DNA of 64,000 nucleotides, from the NCBI GenBank assembly GCA_003049485.1, contig PYST01000113.1, forward strand, positions 19,819-83,818, in the 5' to 3' direction. Below are positions 1 to 11,754 of this stretch, piece by piece (the stretch's first letter is position 1; every line of letters starts with the position of its first letter). The notes below the pieces were generated by a model. It saw only the letters and a list, made by a program, of their open reading frames with translations, ran no database searches and had not been told where the DNA came from. Made by a program: the position numbers and the translations under genes. This DNA comes from Ophioceras dolichostomum. Taxonomy: Eukaryota; Ascomycota; Sordariomycetes; Magnaporthales; Ophioceraceae.

Positions 1-1340
1 GGGGGGGGGGGGGGGGAGGATCTTAGGCAGCCGGTCGGTGGGCTCTTGCAGCGCTATCTGGACGTTGGTGGGGTGGTAGTTGCAAAGGGGTCGTGGGGAG
101 GACGAGGAGGAGATCAGCATCGGGATGTAACCCGTGTCATCGTCATACTCCGCAGGGCGAGATACTGGGAGGACTGAGCTTGAGACTTGAACTAAGCTGA
201 GACTAGGGTTCTCCGTCACGGCCGGGGCAGCGGCGCGGGAGGAGGGGGTGTAGGTCTGGCTCTGGCGGTAGTAGTCTACGGCGGAGGGGAGATGGCGCTG
301 CTCGGGAGCGGGTGTATCAGCACCGACGTCGGCGTCGAACTCGTAGTCGTCCGAGTCGTAGTCGTAGTCGCCTGAGTCGCCAACGTAGGACGTCGGCTCA
401 GGGAACGACGTGAAGACCGGGGCAGCGGCCTCCGTCGTCGTCGTTGTCACCACAGCTAGCTGGTCCTGGGCCTGAGCTTGAGTAGTCGTCCGAACCTGGG
501 TGGTCTCGAAGTTGGTCTCGACCGCCTGAAAAGCATGAGGCTGCCGGGCCGCGCGAGCACCGGCTGCCGATGCGGCTGCTACGTCCGCGTACTGGGCGGG
601 AGTGCTCTTAGAACGGCGCGGTTCGGCCGGCGTGGGACGATGCGGTTCGTGCCCGAAGGCAGGAAGTAGTATGAATCTTGCATGCGCCATGTCACGGGAG
701 TTGACGGACGTGGGGGCGGGGGAGGAGGGATGTATACCTCCTCGTCGTCGCGAATGCGATCGCTAGAAATGATAGTAGGCTCTACATAAAAATCTTCAGG
801 GCGGCGGCAGGCGGTGCTGCTGCCGTCGGTTATCTTATGCTCCTCGATCTTACCATCAGCGGCAGAGATGGAGCAGCCCGGGAGCGGGGGAAGCTCCTTC
901 ATCAGATCACTAGAAAGGTTGGTGGTAGAGACAGGCGGAGGCTTCCTATCGGGGACGGGCTTCCTCTTGAATTCCTTTGGAACTACTCTAAACCCAGCTC
1001 CCGCGTCCTCGACATGGCCTGGCACATTGGCCAGTCCTCGGTGGGAGCCGAAGGCTTCGGCGGTCGGCTGCTGCTGCCGCTCCAAGCCGTTGAAAGGGTT
1101 GTCGTTGGTAGTCCCGAAATTGTCATGTCCCTGCTGTCCCTCCTGCACCTGCTGGGTCTGTTGGCCTTGCTGGGTCTTCTCGCTGCTCCCTTCGCCGTCG
1201 TTCGGCTCGGAGGCGCTGCGTCCGTTGACGTGGCTACAGGCCATCGAGCCTCGAACCCTATTGTGGGCGTCTCGTGCGCACTCGTTGCACCAGCTGTTCA
1301 TCCGCTCGAGGCGGCTCATGGACATCGAATTGTTGTTCAT
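1..1340 (-). CDS. Unknown low-complexity protein, 5' part (3' end lies beyond the window)
   Basis: I do not recognise this protein. The first plausible ATG is at 1340 and gives an N-terminus MNNNSMSMSRLERMN; the frame is open further upstream but only with non-ATG codons. The product is rich in Gln, Pro, Ser and Asp, with a C-x2-C pair (WCNEC) near residue 20, a Q-rich stretch and proline-rich segments (KELPPLPG). The first frame closes at a TAG at 581-579, while another frame is open from 762 to the window edge and encodes D/Y-rich sequence (DYDYDSDDYEFDADV). An intron with donor at 737 and acceptor at 607 (AAG) or 592 (CAG) joins both in phase 0, giving exons 738..1340 and <1..606 (or <1..591). 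A 1-base assembly error is the alternative. The 16-G run at the window start would encode polyproline. Confidence 0.5.
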
Positions 1341-2972
1341 GATCGCAGCCTTGGTCAGAACGCACAAAAGACTGGCGTCTACCGGAACAAGCTTTCTCTC
1401 GGACTCGCAGATTGGCGATAGGGTCAAGGTCAGGACGGTGGCAGCGGGTCAACAGCGTGGTCAAGGCGGGAATTGTCGAGTGGGACTGGGACTGGGACTG
1501 GGACTTCGGTGGGTGGGTAGTCAGAGAAGGAACTCCCTGGAGACAGCGAGGAACTGCCAGGGCACCGCCTTAAAGAGGAGAAATCAGTAGCCTAGCAGGA
1601 GGGTTCGCGCGAAATCCAATGAGAATGTGCTTTGTTGCAGGAATCAAAGGGACGGGCCGGCAGACAATGGATATGTTGTTGCGGCATCTTGCCCGTGCCT
1701 TTGACCTCGAAATGCTGTGGCGTCCGTCCGATCACACTAGACCTTTGTTGTCCTGCCTGGAAGGATACGGCCGAAATGATGTCAAGCACTAGAATCTATC
1801 TCCCACAACAGCAGCAATGATGCTAGGCAGTCAGTAGCATCTGCCAGCATTTCCAGAGGTGGCGAGCTGGACCAAGCCAACTCAGCGCAACCATGCTCCT
1901 TTGGCTGTTCGGTAGAGCTCGCGCAAAGGCAACAACTGCAAAGGAGGCGCCCAAAGCATAGGGAAAAAAACAAAGTTGATGGTGGTAGCTGAGGCTAGCG
2001 AAAGGTACCTTGTGAGGCACCAACCCTCTGTCTGCCCGCCTGTACTCTCCTCCTCTCCTCCCCTCCTCCCCTCCTCCACCGAGCAAATGAACATCATCCA
2101 CATCGCCCAGGCACTTTGGCCGATCAAGGGTTATTTGTACGAAGAGTGACGACCGAGAAGGAAAACGCAAACGCAACCGAACTGAACGCAAGCGAGACTA
2201 GTCCCGACGTGTGAGAGTTGTGAGAGTGATGTGAGAGAGAGAGAGAGATCGGGGGCAAGTAAAAGATGGAAGAGAGTCTGGGGGGTATGGGGGTTAACGA
2301 CGGAGGAAAGGGGAAGATAAGTTCAAGGCGAGGAGGGCGAAGCGCAACCGATTTTTACCAGTACAAAAAAAAGATCAAAGGAGCAGATGGCCGTTCATGG
2401 AAGGAAGAAGCCTCGAAGAGAATGGAAACTGCTCCTCCACGCCAGCCTGCCAGCCAGACCATTTTTCCATTCCGTTTTCGCAAAGTCGAGAGATGAGTGA
2501 GACCGCGACGTGAAATATTGCAAGTGAAAAGAAAATGGTTTTTGTTTCAGGGTGTATCCCTTTCTCGATTCCGTACCGGAGAGAAGAAAACGCACCGAAG
2601 AAGGACGACGGATAAAGAAATAAATGGAGACCCTGAGAAAGAACAAGTGAAATAAACGACGTGAATGACTTGGGTTGTGTTATTCCTCCCCCTCGTGATC
2701 GCAGAACAAAGACGACCGAGGTGTTCACTTCAGCTCTCTCCCTTTCCGCAGCTGATCTTGTCGATGATCAGAGAAGCATAGAAGCAAGAAGGAATGTCTC
2801 GCGCCATTGGAATGCAGATCAAATCCACCGCATGAGATCACCACAGGGCCAGAACAAAACAAAAAAGCAAGAGGGAAACCCATCAAAGTTGAGGGCGTCG
2901 TCTTGTCGAGACGCGGACCAATCTCAGGTCGCTCGCTCACCGACTGCCACGGCGATCCCGGCGCTTCTGTGA
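1341..2972. other. Intergenic: upstream region of the unknown gene and 3' flank of the Stm1-like gene
   Basis: No gene is supported here. The stretch holds four perfect TGGGAC units at 1481-1504, one copy of the AGGTACCT palindrome at 2003-2010, a CTCCTC-rich tract near 2045-2079, and a GA dinucleotide run at about 2233-2248. Short ORFs in the region do not resemble proteins. Confidence 0.6.
1481..1504. repeat. Hexanucleotide tandem repeat (TGGGAC)4
   Basis: Four perfect copies, located about 140 bp upstream of the ATG at 1340, probably in the 5' untranslated region or promoter. Confidence 0.9.
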
Positions 2973-4623
2973 CTAGCTACCAAGGCTGGGGAAGGCGTTT
3001 GTATCATCGGTGTTAAGCTGCGGGGAGGCGACGGCGCCACGGCCGCCACGGAAGTCGCCGCGTCCTCCGCCGCGTCCACCACGGTAGTCGCCCCTGAAGT
3101 CGCCACGACCGCCGCGACCGCCGCGGCCACCACGGAATTCGCCGCGGCCACCGCGGCCGCCACCGCGAGGGGGACGGTCCTGCTCGATGAAGCGGTCCTC
3201 GAGCTGCACGAGGTTCTTCACCTTGTGCTCACGCTGACGCTTGGCCTTGCCGCCGGCGCTAGCGATGAAGTCGTCATCCTCCTTGACGAGGGGCTTGGCG
3301 GCGGCCCACTCCTTCTTGAGCTTGGAGTTGTCGACTTGGCGGATCTTCAAGGCGTTCTCGGCGTCGAGAGCGAGCTTCTTCTCGGCGGACTCGGCAAGCC
3401 AGTCGCTGTAAGAGACGTGGTGGTCTTCCTCTTCCTCGGGAACCTCAGCCTGAGCCGGCGCCTCCTCGGCAGGGGTAGCAGGAGTCTCGGCGGCGTCCTC
3501 CTTCTGCTCTTTCTGGGCGATGGCCTCGCCGGCCTGCTCGTCCTTCAGCTCGGCCTCACCCTCGGTGGCACCCCAGGACTGGGCTGCCTGCTTCTCGGAA
3601 CCACTGTAGCGCCCTCCAGTTAGCACTCGAGCACAACAGTGGTTTAAGACCCACGATGTGACGACTTGACGACTCACCTAGGGGCGCTCTTGCTGTGACG
3701 GTCGTCCTGAGTCCGAGGGAACCGAGCTCCGCGACCTAGCAGGAATGAACAAGACTCGAAATTAGCAAAAATGTTCATAGGCGGGAATGCAGGATAGGAT
3801 ATAGTCTTCGCTCACCACCACGGACGCGGGCATCGCGACCACCACGAGCACCGCCGCGGCCGGACTCCTCGGTCGGCTTGGCACGGTTGCGGTCTGCACC
3901 AGCACCACGGTCACGGAAAGCTACGCGGCACGAGTAATGAATTAGAATTAGAACAGACTCCAGAACGGCTTGAGGCAGGCACGCCACCAGGCTACCAGGC
4001 TACCCAGGAAAGCGGTGTAAGAGTCGTAAGTGGTTAATTGTCGTCAATACGTACCGCCCTCGTTTCCGCCCGGTTGGCGACGAGCACCAGCAGCTGCGGC
4101 GGCAGGCTTCGCGCTGCCAGGAGCCTGCGGGGTCTTGGGAGTGGTCACCTGCTGGGGGCTATCAGAGTCGCCATCGGTCTCTATATTCCAAAGCAGGCCG
4201 TGGCGGAACAATGGTCAGCAGAGTGAAAAAAGGAGGAGACGATACGATACGGGCGGGTCAAAGACGAAGGAAGCGATTGCGATTCGTCGTTTCGCTGCGT
4301 ACCCAAAAGGGAGTAGATATTCTGTAACGTAGTGACCGAATCCAAGTCAGCCTTTGTCCTTTGCCATAGAAGCTACCCGACTGCGCCTTTCGCCCAATTG
4401 CACGGAATGATGAAATTCAATGGTCCTCGGTGAAATGGTCTGCGGATAGCCACTCCAGCCATTGACGTGCCAAACGGACGGGAGAGGCCGCAGGAAGTGG
4501 GTGTTTTGAAAAAGGATCGAGGGTCGGAGAGGCTCCGCCGCTCCAAGCGACCAGAGAGCGAAGCTTCCCTCCATAGATACCGGACCGATGAACATTACAT
4601 ACCTTCGAAGCGACGCCCGCCAT
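2973..4623 (-). CDS. Stm1-like, HABP4/PAI-RBP1 family RGG-box mRNA/ribosome-binding protein
   Basis: Six exons, in transcript order: 4603..4623, 4303..4321, 4055..4180, 3816..3920, 3678..3735, 2973..3603; 319 aa. Phases agree at all five junctions. The N-terminus MAGVASKNIYSLLE matches the Stm1 N-terminal signature. The middle is an RG-rich segment (TEESGRGGARGGR), then the HABP4/PAI-RBP1 core (YSDWLAE...LKKEWAAAKPL...LVQLEDRFIEQD), then a C-terminal array of RGG and RGDFRGG repeats (about residues 250-305). Family knowledge: yeast Stm1 (273 aa) clamps 80S ribosomes during nutrient stress and binds G-quadruplex nucleic acid; animal relatives are SERBP1 and HABP4. A ribosome-preservation role is inferred from family. 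Exons 1 and 2 are tiny (21 and 19 nt), separated by a 281-bp intron. An E-box palindrome lies upstream at 5189-5200. Confidence 0.9.
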
Positions 4624-5188
4624 TTCGCCGCGTATGTCAATCGCCTTTCAAAGAAGGCTTTTTACTGGTGGTTGACCCAACGGTGCGGTGTTGTGGTGGT
4701 TGGAAAGGACACGGCCTAGCAGGTCATGTCCTTGGTGGAAGGTGGGCAGGCAGGAAAGACGAAGAGTCGGCAGAAAGTTGGAAAAGGTGATTTGAATTCT
4801 GTTGCTGCCGACAGACAACAGAAAATCAAAAAAGAGATGGTTGACGAAACTGAATGTACCTTGCAAGGCAGTGAAGAACGGACAGGTACTGTACCTTGTG
4901 GTGGTTGGGCGAGTTCTGGTCCCGTTGCTAGGGTTGGTGTTCTGCCTGGACTGGCCGAGGGAAAAAAAAAGTTGTATGTATGTCACTTTTTGGCGGGCTC
5001 GCTTAATAACTGGAACTCGGCGGAATATTTTTCTGCTCAGTGCTCACAATTTCTCTCGCCGTTGCTAAGCCCAAAGAGCTTTCCCACTTTTTCTTTTTGA
5101 CCTCCCCTCGCGCCTGCCGTCTCATTGGTGCGTGCACACCATGCCACATGGACTTTAGGGTTCACCCACGACAGTTTGTCCAAAAGGG

Positions 5189-5200
5189 TATCACGTGATA
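5189..5200. promoter_or_regulatory. E-box palindrome TATCACGTGATA
   Basis: Perfect 12-bp palindrome containing CACGTG, about 570 bp upstream of the Stm1-like ATG at 4623. CACGTG is the core site of fungal bHLH regulators (Cbf1 type). Function here is inferred from the motif only. Confidence 0.4.
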
Positions 5201-8200
5201 ACCTCCCGTCTTACACCGGCTCCAACTACCACCACTACCACTACAAAAACTTGAGGGAGAAGCAGATCACGGGAATCACTATCACAGTAAGAAGTTCAAG
5301 TTTCTGGCTTGTACTCTGTCCTTTCAAATCTCGAAAAGATCTCTGCAATTGGTTCTGCTGGTGAGGCTCTCAGCCGGGCTGGTCACTTCCTTCCCAAGAT
5401 TGCCCTGAGCAACGAGACGCTCCCAGCACCTCCTAGAGGCAGGAGCGCCTCACTCGTCTAATTACCTACGTGTTTTTGAGCGGGTTTCTCTATCATGTGC
5501 CCTGTTGCCTGGGTGCTTTCCTATTCTAGAAATTCCTCCAGGAGCATCCATTCATCAGTAAGGTGGTTGCTTCTAGTCCTCTCTCTCTTCGTGCCAGTAG
5601 GGAGATCAGACTGGGAGGCCAAAAGTTGTAGATGGAGGTATGATTGCAAAAAGGCAAAAAGGCTCGAAAAAACTTAGAGAACAAAATCAAAAGCAGTACC
5701 GACAGGCACGTGGTTGAACCCGCCCCGGCGTCCTGTGATGAGATGGGCGACGACAAGGTGGTAGGTGGCTTCCAGAGAGGTGGAGGCTCCTTCCTTGAGC
5801 TAAGCAGACCGCCCGCGGTCTGATATCAACAAGCCTGTGGTTTCCCCCCGACGCGTAGGTGGGACCACCTTCCTACGGCCGAAGACGGACAGCTAATTCC
5901 TGGCAACCTATCTGGTACCCAGCATCCCAGTGCTTGCCGTTTGTTGATGGTTGTTGCCATGTAAATTGAGATGGGACTCTCACTGCAGCCTCGATCATCC
6001 CACCCTTGGTTGCTCCACCGCTTGCCAGAGACTCCCACCTGTAGCTGATGGCTTGGGATCACAGGACGACGGTGTCACCCACCGCATGCCTGTAGGTGCT
6101 CTCGCAGAGCATCCAGCAAATGCGGACGGATAGGCCGTCGTCATGCGATCTGTTGATGCACCTTTACAAGCCTGTGCGGCATTCAGAACGTAGAGCCAAG
6201 CCCCCGTGCTCCTTGTCCACAAGTGGCTTGACCCAGCCAGCGCGTTACGTAGACGCGGGCACCTCTATGGCCCGCAGACAGAACGTTCTTGCCTTGTTGT
6301 GGCTCACAGCAACGCCTCCCAGGAAGAATACGTCATAATGCCTGATAGTAACAGATGAGGCAGCAGGGACCCCCGCCAGACGTCACCACCGGGACCGGAG
6401 GCGACCCCCCGGCCAAGTCAGTGACGGAGTTGGGGCTCTTCAGACAGACGCCTCCGAATTCCGAGATCTTATCTAGGAAGTTGCGTTAGATCCGCGTGGT
6501 GTTTTGTCGGTTAAGGGCACCCATCGCCGAACCACGACAGGTACCATCATGGATGGTGTTAGGACCTGAAAGATCTGGAACCTTGGATCAGGTCTGAACA
6601 TCGTTCAATTCGGTCAGCAGATATAGCTCGAAAGAGAAAATGCATGAGGGACAATCACAGGGGAATCAGGAACCGCCGTAGTCGGACAACTTACACAGAT
6701 ACTAGGCCAGATAGGTACCATTCGTGATCTACAACAGACAATACACCGCATTGGCCGCAAGACAGAGAAACATGTATGGGAGGGGAACCCCGAAGATCAT
6801 CACGAGAGCCAACCGCGGTAGTATCACCACCCCAGATCCACTAGCCGCCGCGCTACAGTAGTGTCACCAGTGAGAAAAACGCTCACTGACGACAATATCA
6901 TCGACGTCCGTCTCAACCCACCCGCTCAGAAAGAAAAAAAAACCCTCGTCAAAAACGCTTATGAGGTCTACAGACTACGGTACCTATGCACTCAACAAAT
7001 CCTCAAGTACATGCTTGGCAAGTAGCTCCGTCAGCTCGTCTGCCCAAAGTCCTACGACTCGGCATCACCAGTCATTGCCAAGGGGGACCGTCCAGCAAAG
7101 TTTCCATGCCCCTCCATATGATTAAACGTGACGGGGAATAGATGGGCCTCCTCCCCCTTTGCCACCGCAACACGGGGAGGGCCACGCCAAGAGGCTAGGT
7201 AGGTAGTCAGGACAAGACACCTAGGAAGACAATATGGAATGGGAACGAGATCCTCGGCCTCGTCTTGGCGCTCGGTGTCGAATGCATACCAGGTACCTGC
7301 GGGTAGGTACCTACTCGGGAGAAAATGTGACAGAGACAGACCCGGCCGAATCTAAGTCCGACTGACCGAAGGAATGGGTCGGGATGGATTGCCACCCTCG
7401 ATGCCCCGGCAGGACTTTCTTTGTACGTAAGACCATGACCATGTGGGGTGGTGGTGGGAGAAAACGAACAATGTGCATTGTCTCAGCTGCGAGGTCTGGT
7501 CTAGAACACGTCGGCTAGCTTCCCTCTTCCTCTCTCTCCCCCCACGCTTTGCTTCTGTGGCTGCTGCCCCATCAATGAATTCATTGCATCATTTCTTTAT
7601 TATGTATTCTCCACTCTCTCTGCGAGCGGCTCTCTCGGCTACTGAGAGAAACCGGCAGGCGTAGAGTTTGGGTTAGTATGCTATCTAGAAATCTGCGCTA
7701 TGTTGGTCAGCCGTGAACCGTCTTTGTCTTTGTACTGCCACCGCGGTATCTCTTGACACGCCCGGTCGTCCATCCTATCGTAAGGGGGTGGGGGTTTGGT
7801 AGAGAAAAGCAGATGGAGTACAGGTAGGTCGGTGGGTAGATAGGTACATAGAGGAATAAAAGCTCCGGAGAGACGTCGTGCTATGCCGGGCCAAAGGAAC
7901 AAGGAAAACGGGGAGCTTCAGTGGAGAGCCACCTTGTGCAACCTCGTCTCTCGCTAACAAGAACCGAAGCAAGAAGGGACAAAATCCATCCCCAAAGGAA
8001 ATATGCCAGGTACCTGGTAGCCGCAGGTACAAACTCGCTACTACTATGCAGATAGTCAGTCCAACAATGAGTCAAGAGGTGGTAGGTATCCAGGAAGATG
8101 TTCGCCGTCATCATCAGAATCACACAGATGTAGTGCGTTGGAGAATACCACACAGAAGATCAGATCACCAAATATGAGAAAAATATGGGTGTGCAAGGAG

Positions 8201-8840
8201 ACGGAACAAAGGGGGAATGGACCTCCTCCTACTCCTCACCCAAGGCACACTGAGGTAGCACAGGAACCACAGCCAAAGAGAGAGAGAGACAATAAGACAT
8301 GCAAAGAGAAAATCAAGAGAAGATCAAGACAAGAAAAAATATCCCTGAGAAGAGAGATAGAGGAGTAGCATTAGAGTTGGAAATAGAGAGAGAGGGAGAG
8401 ATAGAAAGACAGAGGAGGCACAGAGAGAGAGAGAGATACGGAAAACATCGCTGCCGCCGTAGATATGCCTAGTCGGAAAAATGCTGTGATGATGCTCGAA
8501 GAAGTCATGTCCAGAGGAGCAGAACAGTCTTCTTCACCGTCGTCGTCGTCGTTGTCGTCGTTGTCGTTGTCATTTTGTCGTTTCTAGGGTTCTCTTGTAG
8601 TCGTATCAAAAGTGACGATGATGACCTATACTCCCTCCATCACTCTCCTTCTCTTCCCGTCTCGCTTGACTTGGATCCCTCCTCCTCCTCTTTTCGTGGC
8701 TGGTATGGAGCCTTGTGCACCTTCCTTCTCCTCTCTCTCCCTTCTTTCGGTCGAAGTCTGAGGATGATGAATAGACCCAAGAGGTTTTGACCCCTTGGGC
8801 CATTGGCAAAAACGCCACAGAAGCTATCGTGTCGTTATCG

Positions 8841-8881
8841 TTTGTGTTGTGTTGTGTTATGTTGTGTGTTGTGTTGTTGTT
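8841..8881. repeat. TTGTG-rich imperfect tandem repeat
   Basis: Repeated TTGTG/TGTTG units with small interruptions in non-coding sequence. Confidence 0.75.
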
Positions 8882-9773
8882 GAAAGCCAGAAAACTTTTC
8901 AGTAGTGCCTCCCCTCCCGGTGCCGTTGCGCCGAATAATACTTGTTGATAGAAACATCAAAACAAAGACACATCCCCGTAGATGCAGGCAAAGGCATGGG
9001 TTTACTTGAAGAAGAGAAGAATGTCTGAGAAGAAAAAAACAGTTCAGGTATAGGCGCCGCCATCTCCTATTGCCCCCTGAGATTCCACCTTGTTTGGGTA
9101 TTTCCGACTTTCTTTTTCCCCATTTTTTTGGTTCATGTCGATCGTTGTGTTTTTTCGCTTTAAAGAAGAGAGAGGAGGATCATCAGACAGGGAAAAAAGA
9201 GAACGTTTGTTTCCAGGAAGAAGATGCGCCATGTGAGGAAAAAAGATGATTTTTTTGACCCGTTAAAACTTTGGTTTTCTTTTGCAGAAATGCAACCGGG
9301 GGTATCAGAATTATTGGAACAGAGCGAAGGGGAAAGAAGAATGCCTCCGTGTTGTCCTTGAACTTTTTGTTGGAAAGAGAAGTGAAACAAAAATGTGTGT
9401 GGTAGAAGAACAGCCGTGCCTCGCTGCTGCCGCCGTAGGGCGGCAGAGGAAAGGGGGGGAAATCAACAATCTTGGTGTCTGTCTCTTGACCGGTGTCGTT
9501 CTCGTTGCCATCATCGCCATCATCGCCGTCGTAGCCGTAGTCGTCGTCGTCTTCGTCGTTGTCGGTTGTGGGCACGAGTTCGCGTGTCAGCTGCTGCTGC
9601 GGGCTGCCGTGGTGGCCCCTGTCAGGCACACACGTTCGACAACGAAGTGGTTCTCGCTAGCGGGTGGTTCCTGGCCGGGCGGGCGAAGCCAAGACTAAAA
9701 GACGACGCCGTGTATGGGGGGACCGGTGTCCTACACCCGAGCGAGAGGGCGAAGAGGAAGGAAACCGAGTCCT

Positions 9774-11754
9774 TCACCTCATGTTGCTCGTATCGAACGA
9801 GAACTGCGTGGGGAAGGCCATGCTGGCGCTCAGCCCGAACGGGTCCCAGTCCAGGTTCGGGTCGAGCAGCTGGGTCATGGACGGGTACGCGCCGCCGGCG
9901 CCCTGCTGCGAGCCCACAACAGAGCCGGGGCCGCCTCCTCCCGGTCCTCCCCCTGCGCTCTCGATCGGGGTGCCCGTCGTGGTAGGGCTCGAAAGGCCCA
10001 TCGGCTCCCCTCCCGGTCCCGGGCCGCCGTTCGTCGTCGCGGTCGTCGCGGCTGGACCGTACGGGTAAGGGCCGGCTCCGGGGGTGTCGGGCGGGTTGTT
10101 GTCGGTGTCGTCCAGCATGTCGGCCGCGGCATCGTATTCCTGTTCTGAATTACAAAGAAATGAATCTAGGACGACAGAGTTCTATTAAGGGGGAGGGGGT
10201 CGACGGGAAAAGGAAACGGGTCAGCTTGCCCAGTTGCTCGATGTGGTTCTGGAAGGCGGGCGTCGGGTAGAAGGGCGCGGTGGCGGCGGATGAGCTGTGG
10301 TGCTGTTGCTGTTGTTGATGATGGTGTTGCTGCTGCTGAGCGGCGGCGGCGGCATGGGCGGCGGCGCGCATGGCGTGTTGGCGCTGCGCTTCTTGCATCT
10401 GCTGTTGCATCGTGCGTGGGGGACCTTGTGTTGGCATGTGGCCGCCCATCGAGTTCGGTGCTTGTGCTTGCTGCTGTCGCTGGTGGTGCTGGGCCTTCAT
10501 GGCTGCAGCTGTGGCGGCGGGGGGCATCGACGTTCGCGCTGACGGTTGGATGTGCTGGTGTTCGGACCCGGAGGCGGCCGGGGAGCCTCCGAAGACCGAG
10601 GTGGTGTTGGTCGGGGACGCGGAGTGCGAGGATGGGGCCTGCCGGCTCTTGGGCGACATGGCCGAGGACGCCGCCGAGTGGTGGCCGATCGGAGGCGGTA
10701 GCGGAGTCATGCCGGGCTCCATCTTCGGCGCGATACTAGAATTGGGCCGGCGCGAGGAGTGGTGTCGATTCAAGAACGCCCTCGATATTGGAGGCGGCTG
10801 CACGAGGTTGTGGGGCATGTGCGTAGGCCCTAGATTTGGACTGCCCGTCTTCGCGTGGAGCTCGGCTTGGACATCGATGCCTGTTTCGTGTTTGAATTTG
10901 GACTTCTGTCAGTTTTGGCGAGGTATTTGGGTATTCCACGTCTACTCGATCCCGCATCTTGCGAGGCTGGCTAGACGACTTGTCTGCCGTCGCTTCTTGT
11001 GTATAGGTACAGGCTAGAGAGGCCATAGAACCATGGGACCATGGGACCTTGGATATGGCTGGGGGAGTCGTCTTGGGCAGCCCTGAGAAACCTACCTTTC
11101 TCGAGGAGGATGCGCTCGAGCAGCGAGTTTTTGTAGCGGAGCATGAGGCACTCATCTGCGGCGTTGCGATGAGCTGCCTGCAGATTGTGAAGGTTCTGCT
11201 CATGGACGCGGATCGTCTCCTCCAGCTGCTTGATGTACTCGGTGCGCCGTTCTCGGAAAGCAGCTTGAGCCTGGCGGTTTCGCTGCTTCCGCTCTTCGGA
11301 GGTGGCATATATCTGTGAGGTAATGAGGCAAAGTGTTAAAAAAGCCGCAACTACCACTTGGCACAAGGTCCATCATTTTTCTTCTATCTCTTGGTTTCTT
11401 TCCTCTCCGTCATTTCGTCTCTTCTCTTCTTCTCTCCTGCTTGTATTATTTTGAAGGTGTGCTTGTTTCCATGTTCTCGATGCTCCGTCAAGATGTTCCT
11501 TCCCAACTCGGGCAAAAAAAGGGGAAGGGGCAGCTTCCGGGATAGGATAATCGGGGGAAAGAAGAGAACCTCAACAGAGAACCTCAACTTACTGGCTTTC
11601 GGCCTCCCTTTCGCTTCGGCTGTTGATTCTCTTGAGCCTCCTGAGCAACGTTTGGCTGGGACTGCTCGCCTTCCCCTTCGGGACTGGAGTCTACAGACCC
11701 TTCACTATCTTCCTTGATAGGATCTTCTTTGTCGATGGACATTTTCTCCGCCAT
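9774..11754 (-). CDS. bZIP transcription factor
   Basis: Four exons, in transcript order: 11593..11754, 11096..11312, 10218..10880, 9774..10144; 470 aa, phases consistent throughout. The N-terminus (MAEKMSIDKEDPIKED) is acidic and ends in a basic QPKRKGGRKP. Exon 2 encodes the bZIP domain: basic region ERKQRNRQAQAAFRERR (about residues 61-77), followed by leucine-zipper heptads ending LLERILLEKG. The N-x2-A-Q-x2-F-R arrangement is typical of fungal AP-1/ATF-like bZIPs. The rest is Pro/Ser-rich with a Gln/His-rich tract (about residues 285-335), likely a disordered activation region; the tail has a Gly/Pro-rich stretch and ends QFSFDTSNMR. Intron 3 (10145..10217) has an unusual GTTTCC donor but is needed to join KLT to QQEYDAAADMLDD in phase. 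Expected nuclear, dimeric. The target pathway cannot be told from sequence. Confidence 0.88.

Larger units (their letters stand above)
4624..9773. other. Gene-poor 5.1-kb region between Stm1-like and bZIP genes
   Basis: I see no credible protein gene. The part next to 4623 is the Stm1-like promoter. The stretch 5820-7130 has short degraded ORFs on both strands and may be a decayed mobile element. Three AGGTACCT palindromes lie at 7291, 7305 and 8008. The stretch 8270-8440 is purine-rich (GAGA tracts). GTC/GTT trinucleotide runs occur near 8538-8576 and a TTGTG-type run at 8841-8881. The stretch 9480-9570 has another GTC/ATC-rich tract. The part near 9773 is the 3' flank of the bZIP gene. Confidence 0.55.

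Noticed and set aside
1..16. Run of 16 G at the window start as an assembly gap or telomere-like feature
   Set aside because: In the minus-strand gene it reads as polyproline codons, consistent with the proline-rich protein; no telomere repeat is present.
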